A DNA stretch of 8,857 nt from Ilumatobacteraceae bacterium. Lineage in GTDB: Bacteria; Actinomycetota; Acidimicrobiia; Acidimicrobiales; Ilumatobacteraceae. Below, piece by piece: positions 5,703 to 8,857 of the stretch (the stretch's first letter is position 1; each line of letters opens with the position of its first letter). The stretch spans positions 1 through 8,857 of the forward strand of contig JAODBQ010000299.1 of NCBI GenBank assembly GCA_025464045.1, in the 5' to 3' direction. The notes below the pieces were generated by a model that was not told the origin of the DNA, did no database searches, and saw nothing but the letters and a program-made list of their open reading frames with translations. Made by a program: the position numbers and the translations under genes.

Positions 5703-6551
5703 ATGAGCGAGCAGGTCACCTCGCGGCGGCAGCGGCCGATCGACGATCGATGGGGTGAGCCGCAAGGACGGATGTACCCGATCGCAGAGATCGTCGAGCT
5801 GAGCGGCGTCCCGGCGAGCTCGATCCACCACTACCTCCGCGCCGGGCTCGTCCCTCCGCCCGAGCGCACGGCGGCGAACCGTTTCCGCTACGACGAACGT
5901 CACGTGGTCGCGCTGGGGATCATCCGCTGTCTGCGCCAGCACGGTCGCACGCTCCAGGAGATCGGCGACGCACTTCCGAAGCTGTGGGCGACCGACAGGG
6001 ACCGGCTCGACGCGGCGATCGCCGAGTACCTCGGCGGCGCGGCGTACCCACCCTGCGCGACGACGAAGATGATCGATGCGGCCGTCGAAGAGCTCAACCA
6101 GCACGGCTACGGCGAGGTGTCGGTGGCAGCGGTGTGCGCACGGGCCGGCGTGGCCAAGGGGACGTTCTACCGGCACTTCGACAACAAGGACCAGCTGTTC
6201 CTCGCCGCCGGTGCCGCCGTCATCGAACGCGCCGTGGTCGGGTTCAGCGCCGACGTGGGCGCGGGTGGACCAGCGGACGCGGCGCTGTTCGCCATGCACC
6301 TGCGTCCCGCCCTCCCCGTGCTCTTCGAGCTCGCCAAGACGTCGGTCCAGGACCCGGGACCCAACGCAGGTGCCGCGATCAGCTCGTTCGTCGAGCTCGT
6401 CGAGCGGCTGGGCCAGCTCCTGGCCGCCTCAGCGGCACCGAGCGACCAGGTCAGGATCGGCGGCTCGATGGTCGTGCTCGCGGTGGTCGAGATCTTCAGC
6501 CGGCTCGTGGGCACCGAGCTGCGCCGCGCCACCGACGATCGGTCCGCCTGA
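5703..6551 (+). CDS. MerR-TetR fusion transcriptional regulator
   Basis: A 282-residue protein with two DNA-binding modules. Residues about 24-92 form a MerR-type winged helix-turn-helix: YPIAEIVELSGVPASSIHHYLRAGLV is followed by an arginine/tyrosine wing (NRFRYDE) and a helix ending in LQEIGDAL. Residues about 121-168 form a TetR helix-turn-helix: MIDAAVEELNQHGYGEVSVAAVCARAGVAKGTFYRHFDNKDQLF. Residues 170-282 are the usual all-helical TetR ligand-binding and dimer domain. The fusion is in one uninterrupted frame, so it is not an assembly of two genes. A typical TetR repressor is about 200 residues; the extra 90 are the MerR head. Its position directly upstream of the hpn promoter, where a 32-bp dyad overlaps the -10 box, suggests it controls squalene synthesis, perhaps in response to a lipid ligand. 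The ATG at 5703 is chosen as the first Met before the MerR domain. Confidence 0.88.
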   Translation: MSEQVTSRRQRPIDDRWGEPQGRMYPIAEIVELSGVPASSIHHYLRAGLVPPPERTAANRFRYDERHVVALGIIRCLRQHGRTLQEIGDALPKLWATDRDRLDAAIAEYLGGAAYPPCATTKMIDAAVEELNQHGYGEVSVAAVCARAGVAKGTFYRHFDNKDQLFLAAGAAVIERAVVGFSADVGAGGPADAALFAMHLRPALPVLFELAKTSVQDPGPNAGAAISSFVELVERLGQLLAASAAPSDQVRIGGSMVVLAVVEIFSRLVGTELRRATDDRSA

Positions 6552-6566
6552 CGCCAGTTCGCCCCG

Positions 6567-6595
6567 TTGACAGCGGCGTCTCGCGCAGGTACAAG
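6567..6595 (+). promoter_or_regulatory. near-consensus sigma70-type promoter of the hpn operon
   Basis: TTGACA (6567-6572) is a perfect -35 box, followed by exactly 17 bases and TACAAG (6590-6595), which matches 4 of 6 positions of the -10 consensus. The predicted transcript start is around 6602, giving a leader of about 43 bases before hpnC. Confidence 0.72.
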
Positions 6596-6622
6596 TGAGT
6601 GACCGGTTCGTCTACCACTTGT
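6591..6622. promoter_or_regulatory. 32-bp dyad, probable operator of the hpn operon
   Basis: The dyad reads ACAAGTG-N3-GAC-N6-GTC-N3-CACTTGT, with 10 of 16 positions in each arm complementary. It covers the -10 box and the predicted transcript start, the classic place for a repressor. The upstream neighbour is the MerR-TetR regulator gene, the natural candidate ligand. It could alternatively act as a hairpin at the 5' end of the message. Confidence 0.6.
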
Positions 6623-6629
6623 TGGTGAT

Positions 6630-6635
6630 GGAGGG
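6630..6635 (+). promoter_or_regulatory. ribosome binding site of hpnC
   Basis: GGAGGG lies 9 bases before the ATG at 6645 and fixes the hpnC start. Confidence 0.7.
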
Positions 6636-6644
6636 CATTGCTCG

Positions 6645-7559
6645 ATGCAGGTCTCAGTCGACTCATGGGCGCAGACGGGGCTGCCCCGCGACCTGCCGGT
6701 CATCGACAGCCTCCAGCGGCGGATCGCGGCGGAGAACTTCCCGGTGGCGCTGCGCGTCCTGCCTCGCGACGTGCGCGCCGACCTCTTCGCGGTCTACGGC
6801 TTCGCCCGCTTCACCGACGAGATCGGCGACTCGTACGTGGGCGACCGGCTCGTCGCTCTCGACTGGCTGGAGCGCGAGCTGGACGCGGCCGCTGTGGGCT
6901 GCGCCCGCCATCCGCTGGTCGCCGGACTGACGCCGGTGATCGAACGTCGCGGCACGGACCTCGCGCTGTTCCGCGACCTGATCGAGGCCAATCGACGTGA
7001 CCAACGCCAGCGGCGGTACGCGACGTCCGACGACCTGCTGGACTACTGCCGGCAGTCGGCGCACCCGGTCGGCCGGCTCGTCCTCGCGATCTTCGGCGTG
7101 TCCGACCCAGCCGTGCTGGCGCCGTCCGACGACGTCTGCGGCGGCCTGCAGATCGTCGAGCACCTGCAGGACCTGGGCGAGGACCTCGCCGCGGGGCGGA
7201 TCTACCTGCCGGCGGAGGACATGGATGCGTTCGGGTGCACGGAGGCCGACCTGGGGCGGGCGACCGCCAACCCGGCCACGCGGCGTCTGATCGCGTACGA
7301 GGCAGGACGGGCGCGGACGCTGCTGGGATCGGCGCGCGCTCTCACCGATCGGCTCGGGGGGCGGGCGCGCGTCGCCGTCGCCGGCTTCGCCGCGGGAGGC
7401 CTGGCGGCGTTGGACGCGATCGAGTCCTGCGGCTTCGACACGCTCGGCCACCACTGTCGACCCACGCCGCGCCGGCTCGTCGTGCACATGACCGCGCTGC
7501 TCGCGCCGCGTCGACGGACGGGGAGGGTCACGATCGATCGACGGGGGAGCAGCCGGTGA
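6645..7559 (+). CDS. hpnC: hydroxysqualene synthase HpnC
   Basis: A 304-residue head-to-head prenyl synthase of the squalene/phytoene synthase family. The opening ENFPVALRVLP (30-40) followed by AVYGFARFTDEIGD is the HpnC signature. The first acidic motif is DEIGD (58-62) and the second is DLGED (176-180) in HLQDLGEDLAAGRIYLP. In the established HpnCDE route HpnC converts presqualene diphosphate to hydroxysqualene by adding water. Here it is the first gene of the operon, followed by hpnD with a 4-base overlap. A C-terminal tail of about 20 residues is basic and likely unstructured. Crt-type phytoene synthase is less likely because of the three-gene order and the ENFPV opening. Confidence 0.9.
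   Translation: MQVSVDSWAQTGLPRDLPVIDSLQRRIAAENFPVALRVLPRDVRADLFAVYGFARFTDEIGDSYVGDRLVALDWLERELDAAAVGCARHPLVAGLTPVIERRGTDLALFRDLIEANRRDQRQRRYATSDDLLDYCRQSAHPVGRLVLAIFGVSDPAVLAPSDDVCGGLQIVEHLQDLGEDLAAGRIYLPAEDMDAFGCTEADLGRATANPATRRLIAYEAGRARTLLGSARALTDRLGGRARVAVAGFAAGGLAALDAIESCGFDTLGHHCRPTPRRLVVHMTALLAPRRRTGRVTIDRRGSSR
7543..7549 (+). promoter_or_regulatory. ribosome binding site of hpnD
   Basis: GGGGGAG inside the 3' end of hpnC lies 6 bases before the GTG at 7556 and fixes the hpnD start within the 4-base GTGA overlap. Confidence 0.65.
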
Positions 7560-8407
7560 ACGTCGACGACGCCTACGCGCAGTGCCAGCAGATCACCCGC
7601 ACGGAGGCGAAGAACTTCTACTACGGGATCCGCCTGCTCCCCGACCGCAAGCGCAACGCGATGTCGGCGCTGTACGCCATGGCCAGGCGGATCGACGACA
7701 TCGCCGACAGCGCGCGACCCGTGGACGACAAGCTGGCCGGGCTCGCCGAGGTGGACGAGCACATCGAGCAGCTCGCCGCCGGCACGTTGCCCGATGCGGA
7801 CGACCCGGTGCTCGTCGGTGTCCATCACGCGAGCGCGGCGTTCCCCATCCCGGTGTGCGCACTCGCCGAGATCGTCGAGGGCTGCCGGCGCGACTCGCGC
7901 GGCGTCGAGTATCGCACCGAGGCCGAGACGGAGGCGTACTGCCGTCTGGTCGCCGGCGCCGTCGGCCGGTTGTCGCTGGGCGTGTTCGGTTCGTCGTCAC
8001 CCGCCGCGGCGCCTGCGCTCGCCGATGACCTCGGCGTGGCCCTGCAGCTGACGAACATCCTGCGCGACATCGTCGAGGACCGTCAGATGGGCCGGGTCTA
8101 CCTGCCCCGGGAGGCGCTCGATCGCTTCGGTTGCCGGCCGGACCTCAGTGGTCCGCAGCCGGCGGTGTGCGAGCTCGTCCGCCACCACGCGCAGATCGCC
8201 GAGGGCTTCTACGCGCGGGGCCTGCGGTTGCTGCCGCTCCTGGACCGGCGTAGCCGAGCCTGCGTGGCGGCGATGGCCGGGATCTACCGACGGCTGCTCG
8301 CGGACATCACCGCCGATCCGGGGGCCGTGCTGCGCGAGCGCCTGTCGCTCTCGACCGGCGCGAAGCTGTGGGTCGCGGTGCGCAGCCTCACCGGAGCGTC
8401 GGCGTGA
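7556..8407 (+). CDS. hpnD: presqualene diphosphate synthase HpnD
   Basis: A 283-residue squalene/phytoene synthase-family protein. It joins two farnesyl diphosphates into presqualene diphosphate, the first step of the HpnCDE route. Both Mg-binding motifs are intact: DDIAD (47-51) in YAMARRIDDIADS and DIVED (171-175) in QLTNILRDIVEDRQMGRVYLP. The early segment TRTEAKNFYYGIRLLPDRKR is characteristic of HpnD. The GTG start overlaps the hpnC stop (GTGA), and its own stop overlaps the hpnE GTG in the same way, so the three proteins are probably translationally coupled. Length is normal for the family. HpnC and HpnD are homologous, so the pair is an old duplication with divided roles. Confidence 0.92.
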   Translation: MNVDDAYAQCQQITRTEAKNFYYGIRLLPDRKRNAMSALYAMARRIDDIADSARPVDDKLAGLAEVDEHIEQLAAGTLPDADDPVLVGVHHASAAFPIPVCALAEIVEGCRRDSRGVEYRTEAETEAYCRLVAGAVGRLSLGVFGSSSPAAAPALADDLGVALQLTNILRDIVEDRQMGRVYLPREALDRFGCRPDLSGPQPAVCELVRHHAQIAEGFYARGLRLLPLLDRRSRACVAAMAGIYRRLLADITADPGAVLRERLSLSTGAKLWVAVRSLTGASA

Positions 8408-8857
8408 CCGGGTCGGACGTGATCGTGATCGGTGGTGGGCTCGCTGGGATGGCGGCCGCGATCCGAGCCGCGGACGACGGTGCACACGTCCGGCTGTTCG
8501 AGCGCGCGCCGCGGCTGGGCGGTGCGACGCGCTCGTTCGTGCGCGACGGCGTGTCCTACGACAACGGGCAGCACGTCTTCATGCGCTGCTGCACGGAGTA
8601 CCTGCGCTTCCTCGAGCGCATCGGCTCGCGCGAGAAGGTGGTGCTGCAGTCGCGGATGGACGTCGCGGTGCAGGTGGTCGGGGGACCGCGATCCCGGCTG
8701 CGCAGGGTGCAGCTGCCCGCACCCGCGCACCTGTCGCCGGCACTGCTGCGGTACCGCCCGCTTGCTCTCGTCGATCGGCTGCGCGTCGTGCGCACGGCCC
8801 TGGCGCTGCGTCGCCTCGACCTCGGGGATCAGCGCCTCGACGAGCAGACGGTGGGCG
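8404..8857 (+). CDS. hpnE: hydroxysqualene dehydroxylase HpnE (5' part, cut by window edge)
   Basis: Reading from the GTG at 8404 gives 151 residues without a stop up to the right edge; a complete HpnE is over 400 residues. The N-terminus has the FAD-binding motif VIGGGLAGMAAA (G10, G12, G15), ribose-binding E33, and RLGG (37-40) of the amine-oxidase/phytoene-desaturase fold. The segment YDNGQHVFMRCCTEYLRFLERIG (52-74) is typical of HpnE. The enzyme reduces hydroxysqualene to squalene, completing the pathway begun by HpnD and HpnC. The 4-base GTGA overlap with hpnD supports the start. Further hopanoid or carotenoid genes may follow outside the window. Confidence 0.9.
   Translation, partial: MTGSDVIVIGGGLAGMAAAIRAADDGAHVRLFERAPRLGGATRSFVRDGVSYDNGQHVFMRCCTEYLRFLERIGSREKVVLQSRMDVAVQVVGGPRSRLRRVQLPAPAHLSPALLRYRPLALVDRLRVVRTALALRRLDLGDQRLDEQTVG

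Noticed and set aside
6645..8407. Phytoene synthase (crtB) pair for C40 carotenoids
   Set aside because: Two tandem synthases followed by an HpnE-like flavoprotein, plus the ENFPV opening of the first, fit HpnC-HpnD-HpnE better. A later C30 carotenoid fate for the squalene is still possible.

Overview
The window is strongly GC-rich, gene-dense bacterial DNA, most likely from an actinobacterium. The evidence is GTG starts, 4-base start/stop overlaps, apparently leaderless promoters, a PatA-like phospholipid mannoside acyltransferase relative, and an HpnCDE-type squalene route. A lineage such as Acidimicrobiia would fit, but that is a guess from overall character and was not tested.

Layout, left to right. 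(1) 1-183 has no convincing gene; 184-729 (+) encodes a STAS-domain protein whose usual phospho-acceptor serine is replaced by alanine. (2) 730-1067 has no gene apart from a possible hairpin; 1104-1787 (+) encodes a seven-helix membrane protein with a plausible promoter directly against its start. (3) The gap between this gene and the convergent gene after it holds four tandem 51-bp units (1808-2006). Each unit is an 11-bp inverted repeat around a 24-base loop, and the first loop is inverted relative to the other three. (4) 4690-2033 (-) is a tight three-gene envelope-lipid cassette: LpxL/PatA-type acyltransferase, Aur1-like PAP2 enzyme, and an LPG_synthase_TM/UPF0104 membrane protein. (5) A divergent intergenic region carries three exact-period 14-bp direct repeats (4702-4743). 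(6) 4852-5688 (+) is a classical SDR oxidoreductase, followed after 14 bases by a regulator (5703-6551) that fuses a MerR helix-turn-helix to a complete TetR-type protein. (7) A near-consensus promoter (TTGACA, 17 bp, TACAAG) overlapped by a 32-bp dyad drives hpnC-hpnD-hpnE. These genes overlap by 4 bases, and hpnE runs off the right edge.

The genes centre on envelope lipids. HpnC, HpnD and HpnE convert farnesyl diphosphate to squalene via presqualene diphosphate and hydroxysqualene, the entry to hopanoids or C30 carotenoids. The minus-strand cassette looks suited to building or moving a polar lipid. The MerR-TetR fusion lies directly upstream of the hpn promoter, and the dyad there is a good candidate for its operator. 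The most unusual items are the hairpin array, the two-headed regulator with its candidate operator, and the 14-bp repeats.
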